The notes beneath the pieces are model-generated. The model was not told where the DNA came from. It did not search any database and saw only the letters and a list, made by a program, of their open reading frames with translations. This document shows positions 54,403 through 64,000 of a stretch of DNA of 64,000 nucleotides, one piece after another. The first letter of the stretch is position 1; every line of letters begins with the position of its first letter. The DNA comes from Verrucomicrobiaceae bacterium. GTDB lineage: Bacteria > Verrucomicrobiota > Verrucomicrobiia > Verrucomicrobiales > Verrucomicrobiaceae. A program made the translations under genes and the position numbers. Where the stretch lies: the NCBI GenBank assembly GCA_027489965.1, contig JAIXZA010000080.1, positions 96,084 through 160,083 of the forward strand. The letters run 5' to 3'.

Positions 54403-56343
54403 ATGGAGGAAAGACTAGCGCCATTAGAACGCCAATCCCTTGGCAGCATACTTCTGAAGAAAAAGAAGCTCAACGCGCTTGGCTTCGACAGTCAAAAGTT
54501 CATTCGTTTCTTTTTCGCCTCAAACGCGAGTGTGACTATTATTGTGCTGATCCTCATCATGCTCATGCTACTGAGAGAGGGAGCAGGTTTTCTCAAAACG
54601 TATAAGTATGAACTAGAGACCTATCGTCAGGCAGGCCTGGAATTTTGTGACATCGTCGATCGTCCATTGGCACAACATCAACAGCTCACAAGCAGGCTGC
54701 GGCGCGCACTCGGCGCGTCTATCGATACGATCAGCCAAAACGCCCGCAATCGCCGTGATGCTTATTTGCTGATGAAGCGACAAGTCGAAGAAGAAAGCGC
54801 TCTTCAGCGGGAAGCTCTATCAAAAGCTCTAGAACAGACTCCTCCAGCTAGTGACACTATCTTAGCACCACTACGCAGTCAGCTCGCTGAGGCCGCTGCA
54901 AAGTCCGCTGCGAGCCTCAAACTGAAGAACCTCTTTTCACTCGAAGAAGCGAACAAAGTGCGGGCCGAACTAGGTCAGTTAAGCCCTGAAGCCAAAAACA
55001 GCCCAGCCTTTCTGCAGCAACTCAACGATCATTATTCCGCCCGAGATCAAGAGGCAAAGACCAGCTTTGCAACACTGATCGAAGCCACCGAGATCTTTGA
55101 AGAAGCGCCTGAACCTCTTCAAGAAATGCTCAGTGAGATCAAAGAGCATGTCTTGGAAACCAAAACAGCCGCCAGCGAATTTTACACATTAAAAAGTGGC
55201 CGCCAAAAACTCCTGGAAGCCGCAGAAAAAACCCAAGATCCGGCTGAAAAAGCCGATCTCCTCAAAGAAGCGGCGGTGACTCAAGCCGTGCCCGTGGACT
55301 TCAAGCAACGAATCAAGCTAGTCATCTCCAGAGCCGAAGAGCTTGGTGACAACGTTCACCAATACATTACCGCCATTCAAAAAGCCGCTGGCAATCTACC
55401 GACCAACGGCTGCCCACCCCATGCAGTCGCATGGCTTGAGGAAGTTCATCGTCAACTACCTCTGCATGTTCAGGAAATGCAAGCTGCCGCAGAGGAACTT
55501 AAAACATGGAGCCCTGACAAGCCGGTCTCCTTTTCCACGGTCATCGGAGCTTTCTTCTTCGGCTCTAACTGGATCACCAATAGCTCATGGCAGGATTCTT
55601 TTGGATTTGTCCCACTACTTACTGGCTCGCTTATCATATCGCTGATCGCCATTTTAATCGCCACACCGATCAGCCTCATGGCGGCCATTTATTCCAACCA
55701 GTTCGCTTCAGAGCGTGAAAAGGAATTCATCAAGCCAGTCATCGAGTTCATTCAAGCCATCCCCTCCGTTGTTCTTGGCTTCATAGGCATTTCTGTTCTC
55801 GGAGATTTGATCAAGGATGTCAGTGAGGTGGCTTGGTTACAATGGGTGCCAGGGTTTCCTATTCAGGAACGACTCAACATGTTCAATGCAGGATGTCTGC
55901 TGGCTCTGATGGCCATCCCCACTATGTTTAGTCTGTCAGAAGATGCGCTCAACAATGTGCCCGAGGCCTATGTGGACGCTTCAGACGCGCTCGGTGCCAC
56001 AAAACTACAGACAGTCTTTCGTGTCATTGTGCCCTCGGCTTTTTCAGGCATGGCAGCGGCTGTTCTACTTGGCATTGGGCGGGTCATTGGTGAAACGATG
56101 GTCGTGCTCCTAGTTGCGGGGAATCGCATTGCTATTCCAGACTTCAGCTCTGGAGCTGGGGTTATCTTCCAGCCAGCGCACACGCTGACTGGAATCATTG
56201 CGCAGGAACTTGGCGAAGTCTCCCGAGGCAGCGCCCACTGGCAGGCTCTGTTCATGGTCGGCATTGTGCTCTTCTGCATTTCTCTCATCATTAACTGGTG
56301 CGCGCGGATCTTTGTCCGTCGTTTTGAACAATTCAAAGCATGA
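54403..56343 (+). CDS. pstC: phosphate ABC transporter permease PstC with large extra-cytoplasmic insertion
   Basis: A 646-residue protein, about twice the usual PstC length. The first membrane helix (about 34-55, SVTIIVLILIMLMLL) is followed by about 310 residues of charged, helical, coiled-coil-like sequence (e.g. RRDAYLLMKRQVEEESALQR) before the normal PstC core resumes at GAFFFGSNWITNSSW (about 378). The core is intact: FIQAIPSVVLGFIGISVLGD, the EAA loop PEAYVDASDALGATKLQTVF and GRVIGETMVVLLVAGN. The insertion would lie in the periplasm between helices 1 and 2. The stop overlaps pstA (ATGA, 56340-56343). Confidence 0.92.
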   Translation: MEERLAPLERQSLGSILLKKKKLNALGFDSQKFIRFFFASNASVTIIVLILIMLMLLREGAGFLKTYKYELETYRQAGLEFCDIVDRPLAQHQQLTSRLRRALGASIDTISQNARNRRDAYLLMKRQVEEESALQREALSKALEQTPPASDTILAPLRSQLAEAAAKSAASLKLKNLFSLEEANKVRAELGQLSPEAKNSPAFLQQLNDHYSARDQEAKTSFATLIEATEIFEEAPEPLQEMLSEIKEHVLETKTAASEFYTLKSGRQKLLEAAEKTQDPAEKADLLKEAAVTQAVPVDFKQRIKLVISRAEELGDNVHQYITAIQKAAGNLPTNGCPPHAVAWLEEVHRQLPLHVQEMQAAAEELKTWSPDKPVSFSTVIGAFFFGSNWITNSSWQDSFGFVPLLTGSLIISLIAILIATPISLMAAIYSNQFASEREKEFIKPVIEFIQAIPSVVLGFIGISVLGDLIKDVSEVAWLQWVPGFPIQERLNMFNAGCLLALMAIPTMFSLSEDALNNVPEAYVDASDALGATKLQTVFRVIVPSAFSGMAAAVLLGIGRVIGETMVVLLVAGNRIAIPDFSSGAGVIFQPAHTLTGIIAQELGEVSRGSAHWQALFMVGIVLFCISLIINWCARIFVRRFEQFKA

Positions 56344-57536
56344 TCCCCACGCCCATCCATCCCAAACTTGATCCTGCAAATCCCTTTGTTGGCCATCAGT
56401 CACGCAATCAGATCCGGGAATCATTCGTACGCTGGATCTTACGTATTGGCACTCTTATCATCGTTTCGGTGACTGCGGCCATCATCCTCCATATTACGGT
56501 TAAAGGCGCACCTGTCGCGCTTAGCCGCGAATGGCCTTTCGTGAATGTAACCTTTCTAACTGAACTTCCCTCCACCCTGCATGTCATTCAGGACCATCAG
56601 GGCCACATCATTGAGACTGATGTGAATGGTGCCGATGCCATCAAAATGCAGCTGGGTGCCAATCTGCGTCAGGAAAAAACCATCTCCTACTCTGGTGGCG
56701 GCATCCTAGGTCCAATTGTCGGAACGGCCATGCTGGTCATCGTCAGTGTCGGGGTCGCCCTGCTTTTAGGCGTGGCCAGCGCTATCTATCTTAGCGAGTA
56801 CGCCAGCCATGGAAAATTCATCGAAATGGTGCGGCTGGCCATACTAAACCTTGCGGGTGTACCTTCTGTTGTCTTCGGTCTATTTGGGCTCGGGGCCTTT
56901 GTTTTAACGGCACCCGTTTTCACAAGCGCACCACTGGATCGGGCCATTTTCACCCTGCCACTAGGTTTTACCACACTGAGCTTTCAGGGCTGGGATACCT
57001 GTGTGCTCTCAGGCGGGTTCACCTTGGCCTTTGTCATTTTGCCCGTCATCATCACCGCCAGTGAACAATGCCTACAGGCCGTGCCCCTGGAATTTCGAGA
57101 GACCAGCATGGCCCTTGGTGCCACACGCTGGCAAACGATTTGGCGTGCCGTACTGCCCTTTGCCACTCCAGGCATTTTGACCTCCAGTATTCTCGGCATC
57201 GCCCGTGCAGCAGGCGAAACTGCTCCCATCATGTTTACCGCAGCCTTGGCTTTTAAAGACAAACTTCCCTGGCAAAAAGATCTGGTGGCACTACCTGCGG
57301 ACGCCAGTTGGTTTGCGCATTGGGAACAGAGCATCCAGCGCTTCTTGGCCATTTTCACCGAATCCGTTCAAGCACTGCCTTACCACATCTACACCCTCGC
57401 AGCACGCATCCCACAAAATGAGTATTCTGAGCGCGCACAATATGGCTCTGTGTTTGTCTTTCTCATTCTCGTCGCATCCTTAGCCGCCACATCGATCTGG
57501 ATGCGCCGCCGTCTGCGGGCAAAGTACAAATGGTAA
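56340..57536 (+). CDS. pstA: phosphate ABC transporter permease PstA
   Basis: A 398-residue permease, about 100 longer than usual. Helix 1 (about 35-58) is followed by a periplasmic insert of about 70 residues ([20 protein letters not shown] region), smaller than that in PstC. Core motifs: [40 protein letters not shown], the EAA loop [20 protein letters not shown] and [18 protein letters not shown]. It pairs with PstC to form the phosphate channel; translation is coupled by a 4-bp overlap. Confidence 0.94.
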   Translation: MIPTPIHPKLDPANPFVGHQSRNQIRESFVRWILRIGTLIIVSVTAAIILHITVKGAPVALSREWPFVNVTFLTELPSTLHVIQDHQGHIIETDVNGADAIKMQLGANLRQEKTISYSGGGILGPIVGTAMLVIVSVGVALLLGVASAIYLSEYASHGKFIEMVRLAILNLAGVPSVVFGLFGLGAFVLTAPVFTSAPLDRAIFTLPLGFTTLSFQGWDTCVLSGGFTLAFVILPVIITASEQCLQAVPLEFRETSMALGATRWQTIWRAVLPFATPGILTSSILGIARAAGETAPIMFTAALAFKDKLPWQKDLVALPADASWFAHWEQSIQRFLAIFTESVQALPYHIYTLAARIPQNEYSERAQYGSVFVFLILVASLAATSIWMRRRLRAKYKW

Positions 57537-57561
57537 GTCATTACAACCCTTTGGCTCTTTC

Positions 57562-58350
57562 ATGCTAGCATCTGCCACCAGTCCCAAACAGCCTCCTCCC
57601 ATCGTCGAACTTCGTGGCGTGGATTTTTGCTATGGCACTCATCTGGCGCTGCATAACATCCATCTATCCGCCGAGCGAAACAGAGTCACCGCTCTGATTG
57701 GACCCTCAGGCTGCGGAAAGAGCACCCTGCTGCGCTGCGTCAATCGCATGAATGAACGATTAACCGGCGCGAGAGTCAGCCAGGGCCAGGTTTTCGTTAA
57801 AGGCAAAAACATCCACGATGCTGACGTGGATCTGACCCAGCTCCGCAAGCAAGTGGGCATGGTGTTTCAAAAATCCAATCCCTTCCCCAAAAGTATCTAC
57901 GACAATGTCGCTTATGGTCTGAAAATCCATGGCATAACTGCCAAGGATATTCTGGATGATGCCGTCGAACGCGCCCTGCGTTCTGCCGTGCTTTGGCACG
58001 AACTTAAAGATCGATTAAATCAAAATGCCCTCCGTCTTTCTGGAGGCGAACAGCAGCGCCTTTGCATCGCCCGCGCCATCGCCACCAATCCAGATGTCTT
58101 GCTGATGGATGAACCTTGCTCAGCGCTAGACCCAATCGCCACACTCCAAATCGAAGAGCTCATGCAGCAGCTCGCCCATGATTACACGGTTATTTTCGTC
58201 ACCCATAACATGCAGCAGGCTGTGCGCGTCTCCGATTACACGGCCTTCCTGCATTTAGGGAGGCTCATCGAGTTCGGTGACACCGAAGAACTCTTTTCCA
58301 ACCCCAAACAGAAACTCACTGAGTCTTACCTGCGCGGCACCTTCAGCTAA
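57562..58350 (+). CDS. pstB: phosphate ABC transporter ATP-binding protein, copy 1
   Basis: A 262-residue PstB with Walker [20 protein letters not shown], the PstB-typical Q-loop [19 protein letters not shown], signature [16 protein letters not shown], Walker [13 protein letters not shown] and H-loop [19 protein letters not shown]. It energises phosphate uptake. A second PstB follows 44 bp downstream; this copy has SGGEQQR where the second has SGGQQQR, and they differ widely outside the motifs, so duplication is old. Confidence 0.94.
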   Translation: MLASATSPKQPPPIVELRGVDFCYGTHLALHNIHLSAERNRVTALIGPSGCGKSTLLRCVNRMNERLTGARVSQGQVFVKGKNIHDADVDLTQLRKQVGMVFQKSNPFPKSIYDNVAYGLKIHGITAKDILDDAVERALRSAVLWHELKDRLNQNALRLSGGEQQRLCIARAIATNPDVLLMDEPCSALDPIATLQIEELMQQLAHDYTVIFVTHNMQQAVRVSDYTAFLHLGRLIEFGDTEELFSNPKQKLTESYLRGTFS

Positions 58351-58394
58351 TTACACCGCTTGCTTTTTCAGAACCCGTCAGCGGTTTCCAAATC

Positions 58395-59180
58395 ATGTCA
58401 GACAACCCGACAGCCAACCATGACGCCCACTTCATCCAGGTGGAGAAGTTCAACTATGCTTACGGGGATCATCAGGTGCTCTTTGATGTGGATCTCGACC
58501 TGCACCGTGAAGATATCACCGCGCTGATCGGTCCCTCTGGCTGCGGTAAGAGCACGCTTCTGCGCTCTATCAACCGCATCAACGACCTCGTCGAAATCGC
58601 CCGTGTCGTCAGCGGCAGTATCAAAATCGACGGTGTGAATCTCTATTCCCCCGAAGTCGATGTCATCAGCCTGCGTCGGAACGTCGGAATGGTCTTTCAG
58701 AAGTACAATCCTTTCCCCCGTAGCATCTTTGAAAACGCCGTCTATGGCCTACGGGTCGCAGGCATCAAGGACAAATGGGAACTGGAAGAAGCCGCCGAGC
58801 GCAGCCTACGCATTGCTGCACTTTGGGACGAGGTCAAAGACCGCCTGCACGCCAACGCCACCAGCCTCTCTGGCGGCCAGCAACAGCGGCTCTGCATCGC
58901 ACGCGCCGTGGCTTTAAAACCACGAATCCTTCTCATGGACGAGCCCTGTGCGGCCCTGGACCCTATTGCCACTGCCCGTATTGAGGACCTCATCGCCCAA
59001 CTCCGGGGTCAGTTTACCTTTGTCATTGTCACCCATAACATGGAACAGGCCAAACGCATCGCCGACAAAACAGCCTTTATTTACAAAGGCAAAGTCATCG
59101 AGTGCGCCGACACCATGGAGATCTTTGGCAACCCGAAAAACAAACTCACCGAAGCTTACATCACCGGGCGCTTAACGTAA
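58395..59180 (+). CDS. pstB: phosphate ABC transporter ATP-binding protein, copy 2
   Basis: A 261-residue PstB with Walker [21 protein letters not shown]-loop [19 protein letters not shown], signature [16 protein letters not shown], Walker [13 protein letters not shown] and [20 protein letters not shown]. Tandem pstB genes occur in several phyla; the two could form a heterodimer or serve at different phosphate levels. phoU, which often ends the operon, is absent: the next gene converges 18 bp away. Confidence 0.94.
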   Translation: MSDNPTANHDAHFIQVEKFNYAYGDHQVLFDVDLDLHREDITALIGPSGCGKSTLLRSINRINDLVEIARVVSGSIKIDGVNLYSPEVDVISLRRNVGMVFQKYNPFPRSIFENAVYGLRVAGIKDKWELEEAAERSLRIAALWDEVKDRLHANATSLSGGQQQRLCIARAVALKPRILLMDEPCAALDPIATARIEDLIAQLRGQFTFVIVTHNMEQAKRIADKTAFIYKGKVIECADTMEIFGNPKNKLTEAYITGRLT

Positions 59181-59198
59181 CAGTATTGCTAACAAGAA

Positions 59199-61376
59199 CT
59201 AAAGCCCCGATGGCGGAGGAATTTCTGTGCCGCTAAATGAGGTGCCGGGTGAGGGCACCACAGGTGAACTTAGAGGAAGAGTAGCATTTGAGGGAATATC
59301 TTTCTCAACACTTAAAGCTAATCCACAAAGATCACCCATCACTCGGACGAGGAGAGGAATCAGTGCCTCAGTACAGATTTGAGAAAGATGAAAGGCATGA
59401 GTGAACTCGTGATCACTGCGCACAGGAAGCCTGAGCACAGCAGCAATGGGGGGATGATTCTCTAAATAAGGATGTCCCACATTTCCAAGTACTTCGATGC
59501 ATCGCCGTGAGGCTGCTTCAATGCGCTCTGAGATTCGGCGGCCCTGCCGCTCAAGTGTGTAGCGATCCTGATGATTGGCCGAGTTTTGCAATAGAAAATC
59601 TAATGAACGTATAGCGCGTGAGACTTCAACCAAATCAGTGATCATGGCAGACAGACGCTGCTGAGCTAAAAGCAGTCGGTGGAGCTCGATGTGTCTGGGA
59701 TCGTTTCCCCTGTTTAAAATCCAGCGCAGACAAAAACTGAGCCGCTGATTCATTGCTTGTTCATAAGGTGCCATCTTGGTTTTAAGTTCGGCGAGCATTG
59801 TCTGAGTTTGTATAAGAGCTGCATTGGCAGAGAGCTCTGTGCTATCACGCAGTTGAAATTCCTTCGGGGCAGATAGGCTGTATTTGGCCAAAATAAGGTC
59901 CAAACCAACGGTCTGATTCAACAGCTGATCTTCTAATTCTGCATACTGAGCCAAAAGAACATCGTAATAACCGCTATTTTTTTCAGCTTGTTCGAGTGCC
60001 TCTGAATGACTGATCTCACCGATCAAGACCAGTGGGCTCAGGCGCATAAAATGGAATCGTTTGCCATAAAAGGCATCAATGTACTGGTCTGAAGCATCAG
60101 CAGACTGCCGATCCTCAACCATTTTGTCAGTGGTTCGAAACTGAACTTTATCCAGGGAGACCGCGAGTTGATGCACAAAAAAGTGTCTGGTAACGGAGCG
60201 GCTCAGCGAAGTGAAATCCGTAAATAGCTCTGAAGCTGGACTCTCGATATGATACACGCCTTCGGTATTCAGGGCCAAAGCAGCCTGGATTCGATCAGAA
60301 TCGGCAGGATGGGTCTGACTCCAGGAGGCCTTGGACTCCTTTAAATGCTCGGTCACCTGCTGACGGACCTTATCCGAAAGCCTACTTTCCCGCCAGACGA
60401 CTAAGGCAGGCAAATCATCTGGCAATTCCTTCGCCTGAAACGTTTGATAGGCATCATTCATGGCTGCTCCATGGGCCACGCTGAGCAGCTGTAGTCGCTC
60501 CGCAGTGCGTTCAAACTCGGCGCTTCCCGCCACTTTAACTTCATAGCTATCAGCATCAAACTCCATCTGCCGTGACATGAAGCAACTGATGGCATGACCT
60601 ACCTGCATAAGACACCAAAGCACGCGGCGCCCAACCCAAACACCGCCTTTGGCCATTAAGAAAACAAGCTTCACCCACATGTTGTCATCAGCAGCCCATT
60701 CCTGAAGCTTATCATCCCAATGATCGCGCTCATAAACCACCCGTGCAAACCAGCCATTGACACTGCGAATGATGAAGGAAAAACGCATTCCAGCTCCTTG
60801 CGCAAAATGGCCGAATTCATGAGCCAGGACGCCAGCCAACTGACGCCTACTCATGCCTGCGGCCAAAGGTAAGCCGATGACCAGCACAAGATCATTTCCG
60901 AAAAAACTCAACCAGCCACGGCGAAATCCAGCTGCAGCATTGACCTGCATGTCCAATCGAATTTCCTTTGGCATTGGCGCACCAATCGCTTGGCAAATGT
61001 TTCTCACCAAGGCGAAAAGCTTAGGCTCATTAGTTTCCAATACCGTGTATGGCGGAGCCGACTTAGCTGGTCTAGAAAACAGGGGTTTGATCAGAAAGAG
61101 AATAAAGATCAAACCCGCCACTGCCGGACCCAAATAAAGCACCACTCCAATAATGACTGCTCGCCCACGCAAATGGCTGAAAAGGGCTGCGTCATTCATC
61201 AAGTGCCACCAGACAATCCATCCTACAGCTACGATGAGTACTAGATAAAGAAGGGGCAGTAAAACAAGCGTCAAAGCGACTACGCCAAGTCCAATTTGAT
61301 AAAAAAAAGACAAGCGTGCGGGTTCAATCCGACCAATGAAAACTTCAGGCGACTCTAAAAGAGACTTTTTCGACAT
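59199..61376 (-). CDS. membrane M48 family metallopeptidase
   Basis: A 725-residue protein from ATG 61376 (an upstream ATG at 61412 adds 12 residues). Two long hydrophobic segments near the N-terminus (about 27-55, GLGVVALTLVLLPLLYLVLI, and about 70-105) are followed by the zinc motif HEFGHFAQGAG (about 183-193) and, further on, the third ligand region MEFDADSYEV. The rest, about 400 residues, is helical and uncharacterised. The architecture fits the Ste24/HtpX-like M48 group with a long C-terminal domain. It converges with the pst operon. Confidence 0.85.
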   Translation of the reverse strand: MSKKSLLESPEVFIGRIEPARLSFFYQIGLGVVALTLVLLPLLYLVLIVAVGWIVWWHLMNDAALFSHLRGRAVIIGVVLYLGPAVAGLIFILFLIKPLFSRPAKSAPPYTVLETNEPKLFALVRNICQAIGAPMPKEIRLDMQVNAAAGFRRGWLSFFGNDLVLVIGLPLAAGMSRRQLAGVLAHEFGHFAQGAGMRFSFIIRSVNGWFARVVYERDHWDDKLQEWAADDNMWVKLVFLMAKGGVWVGRRVLWCLMQVGHAISCFMSRQMEFDADSYEVKVAGSAEFERTAERLQLLSVAHGAAMNDAYQTFQAKELPDDLPALVVWRESRLSDKVRQQVTEHLKESKASWSQTHPADSDRIQAALALNTEGVYHIESPASELFTDFTSLSRSVTRHFFVHQLAVSLDKVQFRTTDKMVEDRQSADASDQYIDAFYGKRFHFMRLSPLVLIGEISHSEALEQAEKNSGYYDVLLAQYAELEDQLLNQTVGLDLILAKYSLSAPKEFQLRDSTELSANAALIQTQTMLAELKTKMAPYEQAMNQRLSFCLRWILNRGNDPRHIELHRLLLAQQRLSAMITDLVEVSRAIRSLDFLLQNSANHQDRYTLERQGRRISERIEAASRRCIEVLGNVGHPYLENHPPIAAVLRLPVRSDHEFTHAFHLSQICTEALIPLLVRVMGDLCGLALSVEKDIPSNATLPLSSPVVPSPGTSFSGTEIPPPSGL

Positions 61377-61439
61377 ACATTCGATACCTAGAATAGCATC
61401 TAATATCGTCAAGCTAACTTAGTCTCAATAACTCATAAT

Positions 61440-62114
61440 CTACTCCCTCAGCTGAGTGATACCGACCTTGGGACCTGCATATTTTGGTTGTGTATGAAGG
61501 ATTGCAACATCGATCACGGCCTGGACACGTGCTAAGAATTCTCTGTAATAAGTGGCGGGTGCGAATCGGCGAGAGACGTCTTTGGCATCAAATCCTTCGG
61601 GTTCGAGCCCATGCTGACGAGCAAGGAAGATGGCACGTTCGTTATGAAAGTGCTGGGAAACTATCAAGAAACGCTTTTGACCAAAGATGGTATCGGCACG
61701 CACAACGGAATCAAGCGTGCGGAAGCCGGCGTAGTCGCAATAGATGATGTCAGCAGGGATGCCTCGAGCCACGAGATCGGCCTTCATGGCCGTAGGTTCG
61801 TCGTATTGATGGGTGGCATTATCTCCACTGACAATAAAGGCTTTTACCTTGCCGGCTTTATACAGAGTGGCTGCAGCTTCCATTCGATGGGTGAAAAACA
61901 TGTTAGGACTACCAGCCACCTTGGGAGAGCAGCCAAGCACCAGAGCCACGGGCATGGCTGGCGCAGTCTCGATTTGATGGTGGCAGTAGATGGATGAACG
62001 CCGCACCCAGGCATCACAGCTCCAGATGATCAGCACAATGAGCCAAAAGCCGAGCACAGAAAGTAGCATGACTTTTTTCCAAGTTAGTCGGCAAAGAATG
62101 AGAGACAGGCTCAT
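61440..62114 (-). CDS. SanA/YdcF family (DUF218) protein
   Basis: A 224-residue protein with one N-terminal membrane helix (MLLSVLGFWLIVLIIWSCD) and a DUF218 domain: ALVLGCSPKV, RMEAAATLYKAGKVKAFIVS, GDNATHQYDEPTAMKADLVA, DYAGFRTLDSVVRAD and FLIVSQHFHNERAIFLA. SanA-type proteins affect envelope permeability (vancomycin sensitivity when lost); the enzymatic activity is not settled. Stands alone, 27 bp from the upstream end of the M48 gene region and divergent from the oxidoreductase. Confidence 0.88.
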   Translation of the reverse strand: MSLSLILCRLTWKKVMLLSVLGFWLIVLIIWSCDAWVRRSSIYCHHQIETAPAMPVALVLGCSPKVAGSPNMFFTHRMEAAATLYKAGKVKAFIVSGDNATHQYDEPTAMKADLVARGIPADIIYCDYAGFRTLDSVVRADTIFGQKRFLIVSQHFHNERAIFLARQHGLEPEGFDAKDVSRRFAPATYYREFLARVQAVIDVAILHTQPKYAGPKVGITQLRE

Positions 62115-62172
62115 GTAGTGACGATACTGCCGCGTTCTTTGTGTGCTTCAACCTCAACCCTCCTCCTTCCAT

Positions 62173-63204
62173 ATGAATCGCCGACACTTCATCGCTACGA
62201 CAGCAGCTTTGGCCGCATCCTCCCTGCAAGCCAGTAGCCAACGGTTAAAAATCGGCCAGATCGGCACCCAGCACGCTCATGCTGGGGGCAAGATGCAGTC
62301 AATCCGTGGGCTGGGTGACATCTGGGAGGTCGCCGGAATCGTGGAGCCATCAGGGCTGGCAAAATCAGAAGTGTATGCAGGGCTAACTCGGCTGACAGAA
62401 GCCAAGCTTCTGGCCATGCCTGATGTGAAAGCGGTGGCTGTAGAGACAGCCATAGAAGACTCTTGTGCCACTGCCATGCGCTGCATTCAGGCGGGGAAAC
62501 ACATCCATCTAGATAAACCCGGCTCCCTAGATCATACCACCTTCAAAGACATGCGTTTGGAGGCAGAGAAACGCGGGCTCACAGTTCAGATGGGCTACAT
62601 GCTGCGCTATAACCCAGCCTTTGAATTGCTCTTCAAAGCAGTCCGCGAGGGATGGCTGGGCGAGATCACCGAGATCGACGCAGCTATGGGCAAGTTAGCC
62701 GATCCTAAAACTCGTGCTCAATTGGCCCCATTGCCTGGCGGTGGCTTTTTTGAACTAGCCTGTCACGTGACTGATGCGGTGCTGACAGTGATGGGCAGCC
62801 CCAAGTCTGTTCATGCCTTTTCCACCCCTGTAGGCAGTGATGGCATGAAGGACAATCAAATGGCCGTGCTGGAATACGCCAAGGCCACCGCCGTCATCCG
62901 CTGCAATCACGCGGACCCTTTTGGCGGACCACGCCGACGATTTAACGTCACAGGAACAGAAGGCGCGCTAGAGATCCTGCCGCTGGAATCAGGCCGGGTG
63001 AATCTATCCCTCAACAAGGCCAGCGGCGGCTTCAAAAAAGGCACCCAATCCCTCTTTCTTGAAGTGCCAAAAGACCGCTATGTTGGCGAGTTCCTGGATT
63101 TAGCCAAAATCGTGCGTGGCGAAAAAAAGCTGGCCTGGGATGCCAAGCATGACATCGACGTTCATGAAACGGTGCTGCGCGCAGCAGGTGCTTGGAAGCC
63201 ATAA
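62173..63204 (+). CDS. Gfo/Idh/MocA family oxidoreductase with Tat-like signal
   Basis: A 343-residue protein from ATG 62173; the N-terminus NRRHFIATTAALAASSLQAS is a twin-arginine-type export signal, common for this family in PVC bacteria. The Rossmann fold begins at LKIGQIGTQHAHAGG, and the family element AGKHIHLDKPGSLDH (the EKP-like Lys-Pro) is present at about 110-124, followed by MGYMLRYNPAF. It probably oxidises or rearranges a sugar in the periplasm with a tightly bound nicotinamide cofactor. The usual EKP reads DKP here. Confidence 0.88.
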   Translation: MNRRHFIATTAALAASSLQASSQRLKIGQIGTQHAHAGGKMQSIRGLGDIWEVAGIVEPSGLAKSEVYAGLTRLTEAKLLAMPDVKAVAVETAIEDSCATAMRCIQAGKHIHLDKPGSLDHTTFKDMRLEAEKRGLTVQMGYMLRYNPAFELLFKAVREGWLGEITEIDAAMGKLADPKTRAQLAPLPGGGFFELACHVTDAVLTVMGSPKSVHAFSTPVGSDGMKDNQMAVLEYAKATAVIRCNHADPFGGPRRRFNVTGTEGALEILPLESGRVNLSLNKASGGFKKGTQSLFLEVPKDRYVGEFLDLAKIVRGEKKLAWDAKHDIDVHETVLRAAGAWKP

Positions 63205-63305
63205 GCTTTTTAGAAGAAGCCTACTATCACCGTTCATCACCCACTCCGCATTCTGGTCCGCATGAGCGGAACGCCTACACACGGGAACGCGAGCTCATTC
63301 GCCTA

Positions 63306-63336
63306 AACAAAAAACCCCAAACTTGTGTTCGGGGCT
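63306..63336 (-). terminator. terminator after exbD
   Basis: On the minus strand CCCCGAAC-acaa-GTTTGGGG (one G-T pair, 63334-63315) is followed by TTTTTTG, about 30 bp after the exbD stop codon. Confidence 0.75.
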
Positions 63337-63365
63337 ATTTGATTGTGATGCTTCAATAGGGTGAC

Positions 63366-63836
63366 TCAGAACTCTTCGCTGCCGACGGTGAAGGTCACGT
63401 TACTGAGGCGGGCTTTGGCCATGGCGTTGAGGACGTCAATGACGCGCTCATAGCGGGCTTGCTCTTCAGCTTGGATGGTGACCATCACTTTGGCAGTGCG
63501 AGAATCAGCTTCCTGCTTCAGGCGCATGAGTGTCGCAGTGAAGTTAGGGAGTGATTTGTTGTCAGGCGTGTCGAACTCTTCTTCGTTGAGTGTCACAACC
63601 CCTGACTCCTCCACCGTGATGGTGATTTCATCAGGCGGAGTTTGCTCATCACTGAGTGCTGGGGTGCCCATACCCGGAAGCTGGGTTTTCAGCTCGCGCT
63701 CCACTTTCACAGCACCTGCCATGACCATGAAGAAAAGCATGATGACGAAAACAACGTCGATCATGGGTGCGATCTGAAAGCCCATGACGGCCGCTTCTTC
63801 TTTAATGCTACGATGCTCTTTATTACCGTGGCTCAT
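63366..63836 (-). CDS. exbD: ExbD/TolR family biopolymer transport protein
   Basis: A 156-residue protein with a single N-terminal membrane helix preceded by the conserved charged Asp region (FQIAPMIDVVFVIMLFFMVM; the Asp is the proton-carrying residue) and a periplasmic domain with the typical TVEESGVVTLNEEEFD and KVMVTIQAEEQARYERVIDV. It works with ExbB and TonB to energise outer-membrane transport. A second exbD-like gene precedes it by 6 bp. Confidence 0.93.
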   Translation of the reverse strand: MSHGNKEHRSIKEEAAVMGFQIAPMIDVVFVIMLFFMVMAGAVKVERELKTQLPGMGTPALSDEQTPPDEITITVEESGVVTLNEEEFDTPDNKSLPNFTATLMRLKQEADSRTAKVMVTIQAEEQARYERVIDVLNAMAKARLSNVTFTVGSEEF

Positions 63837-63842
63837 GTGGTG

Positions 63843-64000
63843 TTAATCCTTGTTAAGTGCTGAGAAGGAAATGTCGTCGATCCCAGACTGGGCGATCAAA
63901 GCCATGACTTTCTGAATCTCCACCGCAGGCACATCGCGATCTCCGCGAATAATGACTCGATAGGTGGGGTTGTTATTTTTGCGCTGAGTGAGTTGTTCGA
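63843..64000 (-). CDS. second ExbD/TolR-like protein (partial, C-terminal part)
   Basis: The minus strand from the window edge gives 52 codons ending in TAA at 63843-63845. The end of the protein (YRVIIRGDRDVPAVEIQKVM, ALIAQSGIDDISFSALNKD) matches the last third of the ExbD periplasmic domain. It is 6 bp upstream of the complete exbD. Paired exbD genes are usual in Verrucomicrobial exbB-exbD-exbD operons; exbB presumably lies beyond the window. Confidence 0.85.
   Translation of the reverse strand, partial: EQLTQRKNNNPTYRVIIRGDRDVPAVEIQKVMALIAQSGIDDISFSALNKD

Overview
The window looks like a chromosome segment of a Verrucomicrobium (Prosthecobacter/Verrucomicrobium-like member of the PVC group). 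The evidence is the gene content: a DUF1501 protein beside a PSCyt1-DUF1549-DUF1553 cytochrome, a sulfatase with the C-x-P-x-R motif, a DUF6797-like cytochrome, Tat-dependent Gfo/Idh/MocA oxidoreductase, very long secreted proteins with autotransporter-associated beta-strand repeats and RCC1 repeats, and ECF sigma control of a membrane protein. This placement is inferred from families, not from a marker gene.

Layout. 1-1000: end of a CNNM-type membrane protein, a 21-bp tandem repeat and tRNA-Leu. 1117-5943: an ECF sigma / anti-sigma-cytochrome fusion / DUF1501 operon. 6155-15862: housekeeping and small transport genes (sucC, an amino-acid ABC transporter without a binding protein, a cell-wall amidase divergent from a four-LysM protein, an isomerase divergent from a LysR regulator, a cytochrome/propeller protein). 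15887-31348: two giant secreted proteins (2061 and 2452 aa) that share a discoidin-like module, accompanied by two closely related GAF-LuxR regulators; similar C5/G5 palindromes lie upstream of both giant genes. 31551-33745: an M14-like peptidase and a sulfatase.

33857-45816 is a defence island: type I restriction-modification genes hsdM-hsdS, two different AbiE-type toxin-antitoxin pairs, then hsdR and a YgjP/SprT-like metallopeptidase. Each toxin-antitoxin pair is preceded by two strong symmetrical DNA elements: 50- and 48-bp palindromes before the first, and two 56-bp copies of a four-half-site operator before the second. In both cases the first ATG of the antitoxin lies inside the promoter-proximal element. 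A tRNA-Arg(CCT) follows the island.

46195-52169 holds a bifunctional-nuclease family protein, a TolC-like outer-membrane protein with a GAF-containing HlyD adaptor but no inner-membrane pump, an orphan thiS and a PBP4-type peptidase. 53490-59180 is a phosphate pst operon (pstS-pstC-pstA-pstB-pstB) whose PstC has an unusual insertion of about 300 residues. The end holds an M48 peptidase, a SanA/YdcF protein, an oxidoreductase and two exbD genes, the last one cut by the window edge.
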